Shown here in pieces: positions 35,661-47,152 of a DNA stretch of 64,000 bases; position 1 is the stretch's first letter; the number at the start of each line of letters is the position of its first letter. Under the pieces are notes generated by a model, which was not told the DNA's origin, ran no database searches, and worked only from the letters and a program-made list of their open reading frames with translations. The translations under genes were made by a program, and so were the position numbers. The DNA is from Moniliella sp. 'wahieum' (taxonomy: Eukaryota; Basidiomycota; Moniliellomycetes; Moniliellales; Moniliellaceae): contig RSEE01000106.1 of assembly GCA_003971905.1 (NCBI GenBank), positions 62,001 through 126,000 of the forward strand, read 5' to 3'.

Positions 35661-37341
35661 CTAGTACGCCATGGAGCGCTCCAGGATGCCCGACAGCGCC
35701 TCGGTACTCTGCTCCACCGCCATCTCCGCCACGCCCGGCGCGAGGTCCAGCACGCGCCGCTGCGGCAACGTGCCCTTGACAATATCGGGAATGTCCGAGG
35801 AGGTGTAACCAATCTGGCTCAGTCCACGCGGCACGTCCAGCGAGGCCAAGAACGCCGCGATGCGGTCGTACACGATTTGACCCAGCACAGCCGGGTCCGA
35901 AACGCGGTTCAGGTCCGGATCGTGCGCACTGCCATACTCGGCGAACACCTCGGCGATCTGTCTGTGCCGGTCGGGCGAGCTAGGTGCCAAAAATTCAAAT
36001 ACCGCCGGGCCCGTGAGAGCGACCGAAATGCCGTGCGGCACGATCGGGTGGTCCACCATGTACCCCGGATGCTTGTACTGCCCATGCGACTTGTTCAGCC
36101 CCGAAATGGATACGACGCCGCATGGCACAGAGTTACCCCTGCATTCCCGAACCCGATCCCGGCCAGCCCTGCCGCAAGACACATCTGCATCCGAGCCTCC
36201 TCGTCGAACCGGTTCGCCTTGACCCGAGGCAGGTACTTGACCGTCTGCTGCAGCGCCCAAAAGGAGAAGAGGTCCGAGACTGGATTGCGGCCTTGGTACG
36301 CAGGACGTAAAAGAGGGTGCGAAGGGCGTGGGATCCGCTCGTTAAAAGGCAAGGCAGTGTACGATTCCAGCGAGTGGAAGAGTACATCCAGCCCAGAGCT
36401 CACGTGCACCTCAGTAGGACAATCAGCCGTGTTGAGAGGATCAATAATACCAAGTAGGGGGCGCAGCGCACGGTTCGCAATTCCCGTCTTGGCCCCTGTC
36501 GCAGCATGGTCAAAGATCGCCGTACCCGTCGTCTCGGAACCCGTACCGGCCGTGGTGGGAATGGCAATCAGAGGACGGAGTTGCTGGGAAATGGGCAGGC
36601 CTTTACCAATGGGTGCGTTGACAAAGTCCAGCAGATCTGCCTCTGGGTAGCAGGTAAACAAATTGGCCCCTTGCACGTGTCCATCGTCGAGCCACCACCG
36701 ACAGCCAAGACTGGGAAGGCAATCGCATCGTGGCAAACAGTCAGAATGGGCGAGGGCGAGAGCGAGAGCGAGAGCAGGAAGAACGGTATGGCACGGAGAG
36801 GGGGGGGACGTACAATGAGAAAAATCGTTTTTACGAGCATACTCAATCGTGTCGGCCCAGCTAGCGTCATTGGGCTCGACGCGAACCCGGTCGTACACTT
36901 CGTACGGCACGTTGGCCGCCTCGAGCGACTCGATGGTTTGCTTCATCGCGGTCAAATTGAGTAGGTTCTTGTCGGTCCAGACGCCGACCTTGCGGGGTTT
37001 CATTGCCTGCAGGTCAAGTCCCACCTCGCGCGTGACGCCAGGTCCAAAGCGGCAGTTGGACGCAGCCATCTCAAATGCATACTCGCGCTGCACAGCTTGG
37101 TCCACAGGCGCAGCAAACGTCCGCGCTGTCTGGCCATGGGACGTGACCATCTTCAGTCCGGCACGCACCATGCTGGCGGTGGACTGGGGATTGCGCATGG
37201 TGGCACACCCGTGGCAGGGGCAGTTGACGCTGTGCGTGAGCTGCAGCAAGTTCTCTGGTGCCAGCCGGCGTTAGACGCACAGTGGAGCAAGGGCGGGAGG
37301 AAGAACGTACTGATTGTCGAGCGGGAAGCGAGGCGGGACAT
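35661..37341 (-). CDS. ADHFE1: Mitochondrial hydroxyacid-oxoacid transhydrogenase (iron-type ADH)
   Basis: This member of the iron-containing alcohol dehydrogenase superfamily transfers hydride between 4-hydroxybutyrate and 2-oxoglutarate in the mitochondrial matrix. Exon 1 (37311-37341) encodes MSRLASRSTI, the start of a basic presequence. Intron 1 is 37255-37310 and intron 2 is 36711-36813, both with GTACGT donors. Diagnostic blocks are CPCHGCATMR, FAFEMAAS-like YAFEMAASNCRFGPGVTRE, FLAVGGGSTMDTCK (nucleotide binding, near 36700), IPTTAGTGSETTG (near 36545), SSGLDVLFHSLESYTA, and HPGYMVDHPIVPHGISVALT with metal-binding His. The C-terminus ends EALSGILERSMAY. Two frame jumps are visible, one next to a GGGG run at about 36665 and one near 36120. 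ADHFE1 is the animal orthologue's name. Fungal members are usually annotated as HOT. Confidence 0.93.
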
Positions 37342-37942
37342 GGTGGTGGGGGCAGCGCAGGAGAGGAAGGATGCGGGATGGGGGTTAAAGAGCTAAGAAG
37401 GGCATGCCAGCTGGCGCCGTGTCGAGTGTGGACATGTGCTTCTGCTTCTGCCAGCGGGCCTTGTCGCGGCCCCAGCGACCATCGCCAGTCGCCCGACACC
37501 GGGCCAAGGCTTCAGCCGGAGAGCCGAAGCGTGGGGCACCGCACTTTGCGCCAGGCCACACTCGCCTCGCGCCGCCCACACGCCCCGCTGGGGTGCGCTG
37601 GGGCACACTGGGGTCCCCACCCACACCCTGCACCCGCTAGGGTTGTCTCCCTTGCGCTGGCGCAGACGGCTAAACCTGTTTTGCCGCTTGCCCATCCCAG
37701 CTGGGGTTGCTCCGCCCATCGCCACGCCCACCTGCGCCCTGGCCTTAGAGCCGGCGCGACGAAACAGCAGCCCCATCGGCCCCAGCGCAAAATGCGAACA
37801 GGCACAGCGATGGTCTCTGCGATCTGTGTATCCGACACCACGCGGACGGACCGCATCCCCATCCCCCCCCCCCATCCCCATCCCCATCCCCATCCCCACA
37901 ACTGTGCACGCAACTGATGTCTTCCATGACCATTGCTTTTTC
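37342..37942. other. Spacer, may include the distal 3' coding part of the DnaJ gene
   Basis: It holds a CCCATC hexamer run (37855-37898). Minus-strand frames here read on from the DnaJ gene but do not give a convincing second peptide-binding domain. The HOT promoter should lie in its right-to-left end near 37342. Confidence 0.4.
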
Positions 37943-39555
37943 TCACGCTGCAACGCGCACCTGCACACGCGCCGTTGACGCGCCGCCCTTTCCGACCGGC
38001 ACGCGGAGGATATCCTGATCCTGCGTCCCAGCCGGCACGCGCACCCGGATCGTAATCCATCCTGCCCACGGGCTTTGCCCTGCGCCACGCCCGTGCCATC
38101 GCACGCCGCACACGCACTGGGACGGGGCAAGCTGGCATGGAACCCGGTCGCCTGGCACACCTGGCAATCGATCTGATGCTTCTGCCCGCGCAAACTGCGC
38201 ACGGTGACAAACCCTTTCCCACGACACCGACCACACTTGTGCGTCTTGGCTGGACCATGGTGCGCGCCTGAACCGTGGCACAAGGCACATTCCATCCCTT
38301 TTCCCCCGACCCACTTGATAGGCACACGTGCAACACCGTCCCCTTCCGACTCGCCTGCTTGCTCACCGTCACACTCGCATCGTACCCGCCCTCGGTGCGC
38401 TGACCCCCCCCGCAGCCTCGCGCCGCGCACGATTGGTATCGGCCATCCGGGTGCGCGCGTCCCGCAGCGCACGGTCGATGGCAGCTTGTGGTCCTCGGTG
38501 CATATGCGACCGCGACGAGGAGGTAGAAGAGGGAAGAGGAAGAGGAAGATGAAGAGGAAGAGGAAGAAGAGGAACGCTTATTAGGAGGAGGACGAGGAGG
38601 GGGAGGAGGGTCGGGTACCCGGTTGGCCATAGCCGAACCCGCCATACCGGTCTTGGTACTTGCGCAACCTACGTGCCTCGGCCCTGCGCTGGCTGCGGCG
38701 CGAGTCGGGGTTAGGAGCATAGGTCCAAGGTTTTTCCGGTTCCGGCGAGACCGGGCGCGCGAAGCATCCATTGCCCCTGCGCTAAAAACTCATCAAACTC
38801 CGCTTCGGCCTCGGAACGCTTCCCGCCCGGAAACCCATCCGCCATAAACTCTGCGTACCCGGAGGCAAAGCCAGTTTCCTCCCACGGACCGTACCCCGAG
38901 GAAGAGCGTCGTCGTCCTCGCTTCCCATCGCCTCTTCCCACGCTGCCTGGTCGCTCGAGGTAAAGGGAGCCTTGCCCTGCGCCGCGCGTTTCAGATCGTC
39001 GTACGTGTACGTCGCGCGCCGGTCGACAAACGAAAATGGATCGTAGTACTTGGGTCGAGAAGAGAAGGAAGAAGAAGAGGTAGAGGTAGAGGTACGACGA
39101 GCGGAGGCAAAAGGAGAGGAAGAGGACAGGTGGTCTCGATCGTATGCCCTCCGCTTCGAAGCATCTGACAAAGTCGCATAGGCCGTTTGGATCGCCAGGA
39201 ACTTATCTGATGCACCACTTGTCTTGTTCAGATCGGGATGGTAGGTTTTGGCCAGCTTGTAGTACGCGCCCTTGATTGCGCTGGAATCAGCAGAAGGCAT
39301 GAGACCTAACGTCGCATAGTGGTTCCGCCCCACCTCCTGCGGCCGAGGGACAGAGGTAGAAAACGAGCGGGACGAAGGCAGTGTGCCCCCAGGCCAGTGC
39401 CCGGGTGGACGTGGGAGTAATGAGGGTGCCACTAGGGCTGGCCTCGCTATCCTAAACGCCGCGCGGAAGCAGCGAGCGGGGGCATGGCGATGGTGATGGC
39501 GATGGTGATGGCTCGAGGGACCGATGGCGGACGGTCGGCCGGCAGCAGCGGCCAA
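37943..39555 (-). CDS. MDJ1: Mitochondrial DnaJ/Hsp40 co-chaperone, Mdj1-like
   Basis: This type I J-protein stimulates matrix Hsp70. The N-terminus is a long His/Arg/Ala-rich presequence ending RSFSTSVPRPQ. The J domain (residues 78-142, about 39320-39130) starts NHYATLGL and carries HPD at residues 106-108. A Ser-rich linker follows, encoded in part by a GGAAGA repeat (38520-38575). The zinc region has four CxxCxGxG-type motifs: CALCHGSG (near 38289), CGRCRGKG, CQVCQATG and CAACDGTG. The third keeps both Cys and the final Gly but has Ala at one Gly position. A peptide-binding block, TIRVRVPAGTQDQDILRVPV, runs to 37943. At least three frame jumps occur. The usual C-terminal domain II was not located and may lie just downstream. 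It shares a 208-bp divergent spacer with USB1. Confidence 0.85.
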
Positions 39556-39763
39556 AGAGAAGGCCGGGACTCAAATTCAAATTGATGATTAGAGTAAAAA
39601 AGAAGCATGGCGGAACAGCCACCTCATTAAACCGCGCTGGTTCCGCCGCTCCTCGTCTCATCTAACTAGTAAGTAGCAACTAGTGCTGCTCGCAAAAAAA
39701 GAACAACACCACCCCCCGCGTGCGTCTGGCCAGCGATTGGATATCTCCTGCCTGGTCCCCGCG
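39556..39763. promoter_or_regulatory. Divergent promoter spacer MDJ1 / USB1
   Basis: The 208 bases between the start codons of two head-to-head genes must hold both promoters. It includes an ACTAGTAAGTAGCAACTAGT near-palindrome (39665-39684). Confidence 0.55.
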
Positions 39764-40817
39764 ATGTTCATCCCGTTGGTAGACTACTCGGACTCGGACT
39801 CCTACTCCTCCTCCTACTCCGAGTGGAGAGCGACGAATCGGACGCGTCCTCCGGCCCTGTCCGCCCCCCTCGCAAGCGCCCCCGCCTTGCGCCCACACCT
39901 TCCACTCCGTCTGCCGCGCCGCCCGGGCCTGCTGCCCCCTCTGTCGTCGCCCCGCCTGCCCAGCATTCCGCCCGTCCGCTACCTTCGTTTGGAACGCTGC
40001 GCGACCCCAGTGCGGCTTGGACTCCCTCCTCGCAGCGCATGCAGCGCGCATTTATTTACCTTGAGATGCCTATCTTTGCCCCGCTCGACCGTGTGCTCAG
40101 TGACGCATCCACCGTAACGCATACTACTGGCATTCACTCGCCTTGGGTCCCTCCAGTGCAGTGGATGCTGCGCCAACGACACCACATCTCCCTCACTCGC
40201 CCTTTCTCCGTCGCAGCCCAGGACGAAGTACACTTGCCCCGTCAGCTGCAGCTTTTGGCGCCTTCCCTCCCCTGTCCAGCGGTCCGTCTGGCCTCATTTG
40301 ATTCCTTTACCGACGACGCTAACCAGCTCGTTTACCTCACCGCCTCGGTAGACCCACCTACCCGCTCCCAACTCACTACACTAGCATCCACCCTGCACAA
40401 CCACCTCACCCACCTCCTCACTGTCCCCCCCGCCGCCTACTACAGCGACAACCGGTTTCACCTCAGCTTCCTCTGGCCGTGCTGGAAGCCGAGGGGGATG
40501 GGGGTCATGTCCCCCCCTCGTCCGCGGTGTCGGGAGAGACTCGCACGCCCTTCGATCGCTCCAGTATGGGCTTGACCAACGCTCAACTGTTGCGTCGCCA
40601 GGGCGCGTGCCTCGATACCTCCCACGGCTTGTACCACGGTACCTTGCCCCCCCGTCCGGGCGTAGACCAGACCGAGGTTCACCGCGCAAGTCACGCTGCC
40701 GAACAACGTGCTGGTGCGGCATTGCGCTCCCTTCCGCCCATAGGCCCGGCCGCTCTGTGTCTTCGCTTGGGACGTCAGTTTTACTCTTTCCCCCTGGGCG
40801 AGCCGCATGACGCATGA
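39764..40817 (+). CDS. USB1: U6 snRNA 3'-exonuclease / phosphodiesterase Usb1
   Basis: This nuclear 2H-family phosphodiesterase trims and caps the U6 snRNA 3' end. The start at 39764 gives MFIPLVDYSDSDS, close to the usual Usb1 opening with an acidic Ser/Asp run, followed by a basic RPPRKRPRL segment. The two catalytic tetrapeptides are HISLTRPF (near 40182; H-x-S) and HLSF (near 40458; H-x-S), correctly spaced. The C-terminus PAALCLRLGRQFYSFPLG matches the family's last strand. Two frame jumps are needed, near 39825 and 40475. There are no introns. Length is about 350 residues, with an extended disordered N-terminus. Confidence 0.87.
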
Positions 40818-41444
40818 GGCTTGAGGCATGAGGCTCAAGCTTGAGGTCAAGCATCTTCCCCCTCTCTCCCTATCCTTGCATCCGTACACCACACACTCCA
40901 GTATATATACCACAGCACATCAACACCAATACACCACAACACTACAGCACTACAGCATACACACCAGCCCAACTCTCCACACCCGGGCGGTACGGGTGGG
41001 CGCGCGGGGAGGGAACGCGCGAGGAAGAATGCGCTACGGTCGAGCTCGGGCCCACGGTGCCCGAGGAACACGGTGAACACGGTGCACGAGGTGGATAGGC
41101 AGCCTGACAGACACATGGTTCTTTTGTACAACAATGCGTGGATGTAAAGTGGACAGGCGAGGGGCATATAGGCCATACGCTTTGAGTCTCCTTCCTTCAC
41201 CTCTACCTCCACCTCTACCTCCCTGCCTACCCACCGGTCACCCAGCGCCGGCAGCTGCGCTCTGGATCGTGTCCTGGCGTAGGGGAGCGCCAGGACCAGC
41301 GTGGCAACGGGAGAGGCAAGTGCGAGAGGCGAGAGGCGAGAGGCGAAGGGGAGGTGAGGGACGAAGATAGAAGAACGGACACGTTCAGGGGATGGATGGA
41401 GTGCGAGGTCCAGGGTCAAGGTCAAGGTCAAGGTGCGATGGGCG

Positions 41445-41485
41445 AGGTGCAAAGTGCAAAGTGCAAAGTGCAAAGTGCAAAGTGC
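41445..41485. repeat. CAAAGTG heptamer microsatellite
   Basis: About six tandem copies of CAAAGTG/GCAAAGT. A related GGTCAAG run precedes it at 41405-41432. Confidence 0.85.
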
Positions 41486-41673
41486 GAGGCGTAAGTACCT
41501 CCGCCTTCCCCGCCTCGCCGCGCAGCAGGGTACGATGGAACGAGTCGGATGAGTAGTGAAGCGTGAACAGGTTCAAGAGGGAGGCAACGCGTGCAAAGCG
41601 TGCAAAGCAAAGCCCAGCGCGGCACGGCCAAGTTTTGCGCTGGTGGCATCATCTAGCAGTGGGCATCGCGCAT

Positions 41674-41727
41674 CGAGCTTGGAGCTTGGAGCTTGGAGCT
41701 TGGAGCTTGGAGCTTGGAGCTTGGGGC
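41674..41727. repeat. GAGCTTG heptamer microsatellite
   Basis: Seven near-perfect copies of GAGCTTG, 15 bases beyond the RIM2 stop codon and therefore probably in its 3' untranslated region. Confidence 0.85.
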
Positions 41728-41742
41728 TTTGAGCCTCCAGAT

Positions 41743-43261
41743 TCAATTGGGTGTTCCGTTTTGCGAGAGGGAGAGGAACAGTTCGTAGATGCCAAACATG
41801 ACGGTGGCGTTGGGAACGACACGGAGCAAGTGAGCTGACAGACCACCGTAAAGTGCAGCCGCGCCTTCTTCTCGTACGACCAGGTGGAACGTTTGTGCGA
41901 GGCCAGTGTAACGCTGGGGCAAGCGGTGACCTGGGCGGGTGGGATCCAACGGCGGTTCCTGGCGCATGCGCGTACGCAACACTTCGTGCGGATACGTAAT
42001 TAACGCAGCTACCAACTTGGCGATCCCAGCTGCGCCCACTGCGCCCGTCAAACGCGATGTCGCACTGATAACGGCACTGTCGTCTTTGGTACCCAGTACA
42101 GCCTGATGCTTTGGTCGCGCCGACACCTTTTTCAGTTGCTCATACAACGTCCACTGTAACGTCCCCTCGGTCACACCCAGGTACGAGGCTGTGATGCCCT
42201 TGTACAGCCCTTTGGGCCCTTCGGAAGAAAGTATACGCCGGACCATCTCGATACTCGTCGTAGTCAATGGGCGGGGTTGTACCACTCCGCCTGCGGTAGT
42301 GGACAGGGCAGCAGAACCGGGAGGCCTACCAGGTCCTACCGCCGCCACCGCCGCAGCGATCGCTTGGGAATGCCGCGCACGTTCTAGTTGCAAACGCGTT
42401 TTCACCACCCAAATCGGATTCGTCACTGTTGCCGTAACCATGCCGGCAAACGCAGCGGAAGAGAGATGGATCAAAGGTGTTTCCACCCCATTGTTGCAGT
42501 GCGCAGCTAGAATTTGTTTCCCATTGCCATACGTGTAAAAGTTGATCGATCGCGCAGGTACCACACCTACCAACGTAGGACCCAGTCCTTTGAACAGCGC
42601 ACGCACACCTTCTTTCCTCGCAATGTCCCTGCTCAGCAGAAAAGGTTGTAGGTAGTTAGCCATCCATCCGTCCTCTGCTTCGGCTGAGGGTTCGGGTTCG
42701 GGTTCGGGTTCGGTCGGGAGCAAGAACCAACCCCGACCAAAACCAAAACCAAAACCAAAACGATCCGATCCCACCCCGCCCCCGACCAGACGAGAACGGG
42801 AGGAACAAAGAAAGGGATGGGAGAGGAAGAGCAAGAACGTACCGAACCAAGTACCCCGTCTCAACAAACGAGTAAGCCATCGCCCGAACGGAAGCCAACG
42901 TGCCCTGTGCCGAACTCGCGCGGCAACGCGACGAGGTCGACGGTACATGTCAGACTGCAGACGCGTCTTGACCACATCCAATGGCGACGTGACCACTGCA
43001 CCGCACATACCTCCCACGCCACCGGCGGCAAAGTGCACCCAGCCGCCCTTGGGCACCAGCGGCGCCGAGGTAGCTCCCGAGGTGGCAACCGGCGCAGCTG
43101 ACGTAGCAGACGCAGAGGGAGACAGACGCAGACGCAGATGGAGATGGGAAAGAAGCGGAGGCAGAAGCGGGAGTTGGTACAGCAGAGATAGGGAACGAGC
43201 GCGAACGTAGGTCCAGACTGGCCTCGAGCTCGTCGGAGGTGAGGGTGGAGGAGGAGGACAT
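41743..43261 (-). CDS. RIM2: Mitochondrial pyrimidine nucleotide carrier Rim2
   Basis: This inner-membrane carrier of the SLC25 family imports pyrimidine (deoxy)nucleotides for mitochondrial DNA and RNA synthesis. It has three repeats with the carrier signature P-x-[acid]-x-x-[K/R]: PLDVVKTRLQ, PIWVVKTRLQ (Trp in the acidic position, as in Rim2/PNC and FAD-type carriers) and PHEVLRTRMR. GLGPTLVGVVPARSINFYTY and KGLYKGITASYLGVTEGTLQ are close to Rim2 sequences. Exon 1 is 42843-43261 and exon 2 is 41743-42628. The 214-bp intron (42629-42842, GTACGT donor) joins the two in phase at YLVR-DIARKEG. The Met at 43261 (MSSSSTLTSDELEASL) is preferred. One or two frame jumps lie in exon 1 before FVETGYLVR. 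The N-terminus has a Ser/Ala-rich extension. Confidence 0.93.
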
Positions 43262-44557
43262 GGCAAGTGCGTCGGTTAGGTCGTCGGTGAGTTGGTGCGG
43301 GGTGTCCCAGTCGGGAGATGGGGGGCGGCCATGGCGGCGAAAGGAGGAGGGGAGGAGGACGAAGATGAAGATGAAGATGAAGCGAAAGGAACCAGGGGTA
43401 AAAGCAAAAGCAAAAGCAACGGAGGGGAGCAGAGGTGGGACGCAATTGGAGGGTGTGAGGGTCGGCTGACGGTGGGTAGCCGCTAAGCCAGCCACAGGAA
43501 GCTGCCAAAAAATTATACCCGCCCGCCCGGGCGCCGGGCGGAATCGGCCTCGGGCATTGCACCGATCGAACGTCGCTCCCCTGCTTGTCACATGTCACAT
43601 GACCGGTCACATGGTGCATTCCATATCACATGTGATGCCGCCACGTCGGTCTCACCAACGTCTCACCTCGCGCACAGGCCCGCCGCGGCTCTGCCCCGCC
43701 TAACCACACACCCAAGTCCCATTTCCACCATGTACGTTTCCGGGCTGACCGCGCCACTTCCATCAGATCGCCCCAGTTGGGCCAGTTGGGAAACAACATC
43801 CACTTGCACACACACAGAAACAAAAAGAGAGAGAGAGAGACCCAAACGAATGAATCCGGGCACCCGGCCCGGGGAACCAACCAACCAAAAGAAACCAACG
43901 ACCAAAAACGAAAACCCAAAGAAAGAGAAGACAAGACAAGAGAGAACCCAACAACGTAATGTACCGTACCGTGCCGTGGCACGAAACGAAAACACACGTC
44001 ACGGTCACGTCGCGCGTACAGAGACAGAGAGAGCAACAGTAAGACGTAGTCGATTTCGATTTCGTTTGTTGTGTTGTTTAGTGTTGGTTTCGTCTCATTT
44101 TGTTTTGTTCTGTGTTGTTTCGGCACTGGTAGCATCTGCCTCGTTCTCGTTCTCGTCCTCGTTCTCGTTCTCGTTCTCGTTCTCGTTCTCGTTCTCGTTC
44201 TCGTTCTCGTTCTGTCTCTACACGGGGCGCACGGGGCGCAACCGACCTGACCGAGCCACGACCGGCCTCCCAGCCAGCGCCGCCGTCTCGCCCAACCGGG
44301 GGAACTCCGAGTACTGCGGCGGCGCCTCGCTCTCGCCCCCCACAACGACGAGGACAAGGATACCGACGCTCCAGCCGGCACAGGCACAGGCGCAGACGCA
44401 GACGCAGACGACACAACCCCCACCCCACGCCGCGTAGAAGGCTGAGACTCAGCCCCCACCCCACGCGCAGACCGACTCGCTGGTCCTGCGCGACGCGACC
44501 GACGCTCGCCCCCCGTTGCTGACGCAGTTGCAGACGCGTTGGCGGTATTACCCCGGC
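43262..44557. other. RIM2 5' region and hexamer repeats
   Basis: It contains the RIM2 promoter side, CACATGT repeats near 43590-43630, a purine-rich patch (43800-43960) and the TCGTTC hexamer array. No gene seen. Confidence 0.5.
44141..44213. repeat. TCGTTC hexamer microsatellite
   Basis: About twelve tandem copies of TCGTTC/CGTTCT with one TCGTCC variant. Confidence 0.9.
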
Positions 44558-47152
44558 TCACACCCGTCCTTCCACCTCCACCCGCACCCGCACCCGCACC
44601 GTCCCTATCCCTATCCCCAGCGCGCCGCGCACCAGGACTGAGGGGGGGAGAAGCGCGAACCGCACCCGCAACCGGAACCGAAGCGGGAGCGACACGTCGG
44701 AATTGGCTAATCTACTCGCTTCCCTCTCCCGACCCCGGTCCCGCTCGCGTTCTCTGTCCCGGTCCCGGTCCCGTTCTCGTTCTCGTTCTCGTTGGTGTTC
44801 CCTTTCGTGTCCCCGGTCGCGATGACGTTCTCGATCGCGGTCGCGGTGGTGGTCCAGGTCCCGGTCCCGGTCCCGGTCCCGATCGCGATGGTGGTCCCGG
44901 TCCCGGTCCCGGTCCCGGGCGCGTGGGCGTTCAGGGTGGCGTGGAGAGGGGCGTTCTCGTTCACTCTTACCTTTCCGTTCACTGGTTCGTTCGCTCTTGC
45001 GTTCACTGGTTCGTTCACGCTTTCGGTCGGAGGAGGAAGGATGGTGAGCGTGGTGGTGGGGGGGTTCGGTGCGTGGTTCAGCGGACCGATGCGAGCGCGA
45101 CGGACGGCGCGAGGAAGATGATGACGAGGTAGCGGGAGCCGGCGCTGACGCGGACGCCGAAGGCGCAGGCGCGGGTACGGGCGCGGGTACGGGGGGACCA
45201 GCAGGACGTAACGACGCAGGTACATTGTCGCCACCGGCAAGAGCAAGACTGGGAATGGGGAGGCTCAGGTGATGCTGTTGCGTCCATGTGGGTCGGTCCG
45301 GTCCCGGTTGGTCTCGGTGGTCTCGTTGGTCCAGTCCGTCGATTCGGTCGGTCAGGTCCACTCGGTCCACTCGGTCCACTCGGTCTCGTGGGTCTCGTGG
45401 GTCTCGCGGGTCTCGTCGGGGCTGCTCCGCCACCGCCTGGGCAGAGGAAAGTGTACGTGCGCGACCGAGTTGGGCGCGGGCTTGGAGCGCGGTTTGGCTC
45501 GTCGCGCTCAGTGGGACGTAGGCGGGGAAAGGTTCGAGGGGCATACCCCCCGGCCCAGGAGCAGGGTGGTTGCTCATTTTAGTTTCTGGTGTGAAGACTA
45601 CTTTTCTCCCCCTCCTCCTGCTCCTGCTCCGATTGCCCCTTCGTTTCCTCCTTGTCCCAATCCTCCGCCCCCACCCCCACCACTGGTACCTCGACCTCCC
45701 ACTGACGCAGGCACACTGGTCCCGCCTCCGTACCACTCTGGTCGACCGAACGGATCGGGCTGGCGGGGATAGTACACCCCAGTCCCAAGGCCACTCCACC
45801 CCCTCCCCCGCTATCCCCCCCGCCATTAGGCACGGGAAGTCCATCCCGTGCAAAGGGGCGGGGCACACCATGCGCCAGCGGGGCAAGGAACGCGTTCTGT
45901 ACCACGGCGCCAACTCTTGGTTGAACAGGAGCCAGCGGGAAGGGGGTGGATCCCATGCCCTGTGCAGGCACCGACGCTGGTGCCGAGCTGGACAGGAGCG
46001 CGCGAGATGGGATGTGGTCCGGCACGCGGGGGAGGGCAGAGGGTGGGGGCGGATGAGAAAAAGCCAGCGCGGCAAACTGAAGTGGGCCCTGGTTGGGCAG
46101 GCCGGGCGCAAGGGCCGAAGCAGAACCAGAACCAGAACCAGGACCAGAAGCGGACGCGGCCTCGGCAGCCGAAGCAGCAGAAACGGCAGCTGCTTGGTGT
46201 GGAAAGGCGCCTACCACCGTTTCGGATACAAGGTCGAGAGGTACGTTGGCCAACACGTCGTCTTTGGGAATGGGCAGGGCGGTGGGGCCGGCGCACACGC
46301 GAAACCCTTTGGGAGGCCGGTTGGTCACGGGGGTCGTATCGGGCGGGTTGAGAATAGGTGGGGCGGCAGCAGGTCGGATGGACGTGGATGTGGACGTGGC
46401 GCCGGGCCGAGAGGGGGGCGAGCGGGAGGAGAGCGTTGCCGTTCCCGTTGCGGGTAGAGGTGCAGTCGCGTTGGGATGGCCGTGGCCATGGCTGTGGCTG
46501 TGGGGCGGGGCGTGGCGAGGGGGTGAGCCGAGGTGAGGAGCCGGGGCAGGCACGGGACGAGCGCGCGGCTGGAAGGACAAGGGCCGCGCAGACGATGGGC
46601 GGGGAGGCGTGGTGGAGGGGGGGACGCTGTGGTGGCGGCTGTGGTGCGGGGCGGCAGGCGCAGCGGGTGGGGAGCGATGGGCGGAGCGAGAGGGGGCAGG
46701 GGCAGGGGCAGGGGCAGGGGCAGGGGCGCGGGGACGCGGACGCGGGGAGGGCTGGGAGGCTGGGGGCGGCAGGGGGGCGGGGGCAGTGTGGGCCAGGGGA
46801 CGGTGGGAGACGGGGCGCGGGCGGGGGTGGAGTGGGCGGCGTGGGGCGGCGGCGGGGCGGCGGGGAGCAGACGTGGCGCTGGAGGCTGGTGGGCGACGCA
46901 AAGTGATGCGAGCAGCGCGGGCAGTAGTACTGCGCCTGGGCGCGCGGCGGAGACCGGGGATGGGGATGGGGATGGGGATGGGGAGGGATGGGGATGGGGA
47001 TGGGAAGGGTAGGTGCGAGGGAGAAGGTCGCTGCTGCTGCTGCTGCTGGGGCTGCTGTTGGGGCTGGCGCTGCCGCCGCCGGTAATGAGCTCGAGGCGGG
47101 ACTTGAGCATGGCCACCGAGGGGCTGCGGGGGATGGTGATGGTGCGGGGCAA
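44558..47152 (-). CDS. Proline-rich protein with C2H2-like half finger and R/D/E repeat tail
   Basis: I do not recognise the family. The start at 47152 gives MPRTITIPRSPSVAMLKSRL, followed by a Ser run. Near 46930-46870 lies YYCPRCSHHFASPTSLQRH, with exact C2H2 spacing (C-x2-C-x3-F-x5-L-x2-H); the expected second His is not seen in that frame. A long Pro/Ala/His-rich region follows, then a more conserved-looking block, GFRVCAGPTALPIPKDDVLA with VPLDLVSETVVGAFP (about 46300-46200). The last third has RDPRDP and RVDRVDRVD repeats (about 45430-45330) and a long Arg-Asp/Arg-Glu tail (about 45060-44720), resembling RD/RE domains of RNA-processing factors. A second gene could start at 45576 (MSNHPAPGPGGMPLEPFP), where the frame changes. 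Several frame jumps; no intron proven. Confidence 0.5.

Larger units (their letters stand above)
40818..41742. other. Repeat-rich convergent spacer
   Basis: It lies between the stops of USB1 and RIM2. It has CA/AC-rich sequence (40890-40970), a CAAAGTG heptamer array and a GAGCTTG heptamer array. No gene seen. Confidence 0.55.

Noticed and set aside
37393-38472. Separate zinc-finger gene
   Set aside because: Its Cys motifs are the CxxCxGxG repeats of the DnaJ gene whose J domain lies just upstream on the same strand; it is one gene split by frame jumps.
45570-46457. Plus-strand open frame opposite the proline-rich gene
   Set aside because: Complement of low-complexity Pro/Ala/His sequence; no domain or intron support.
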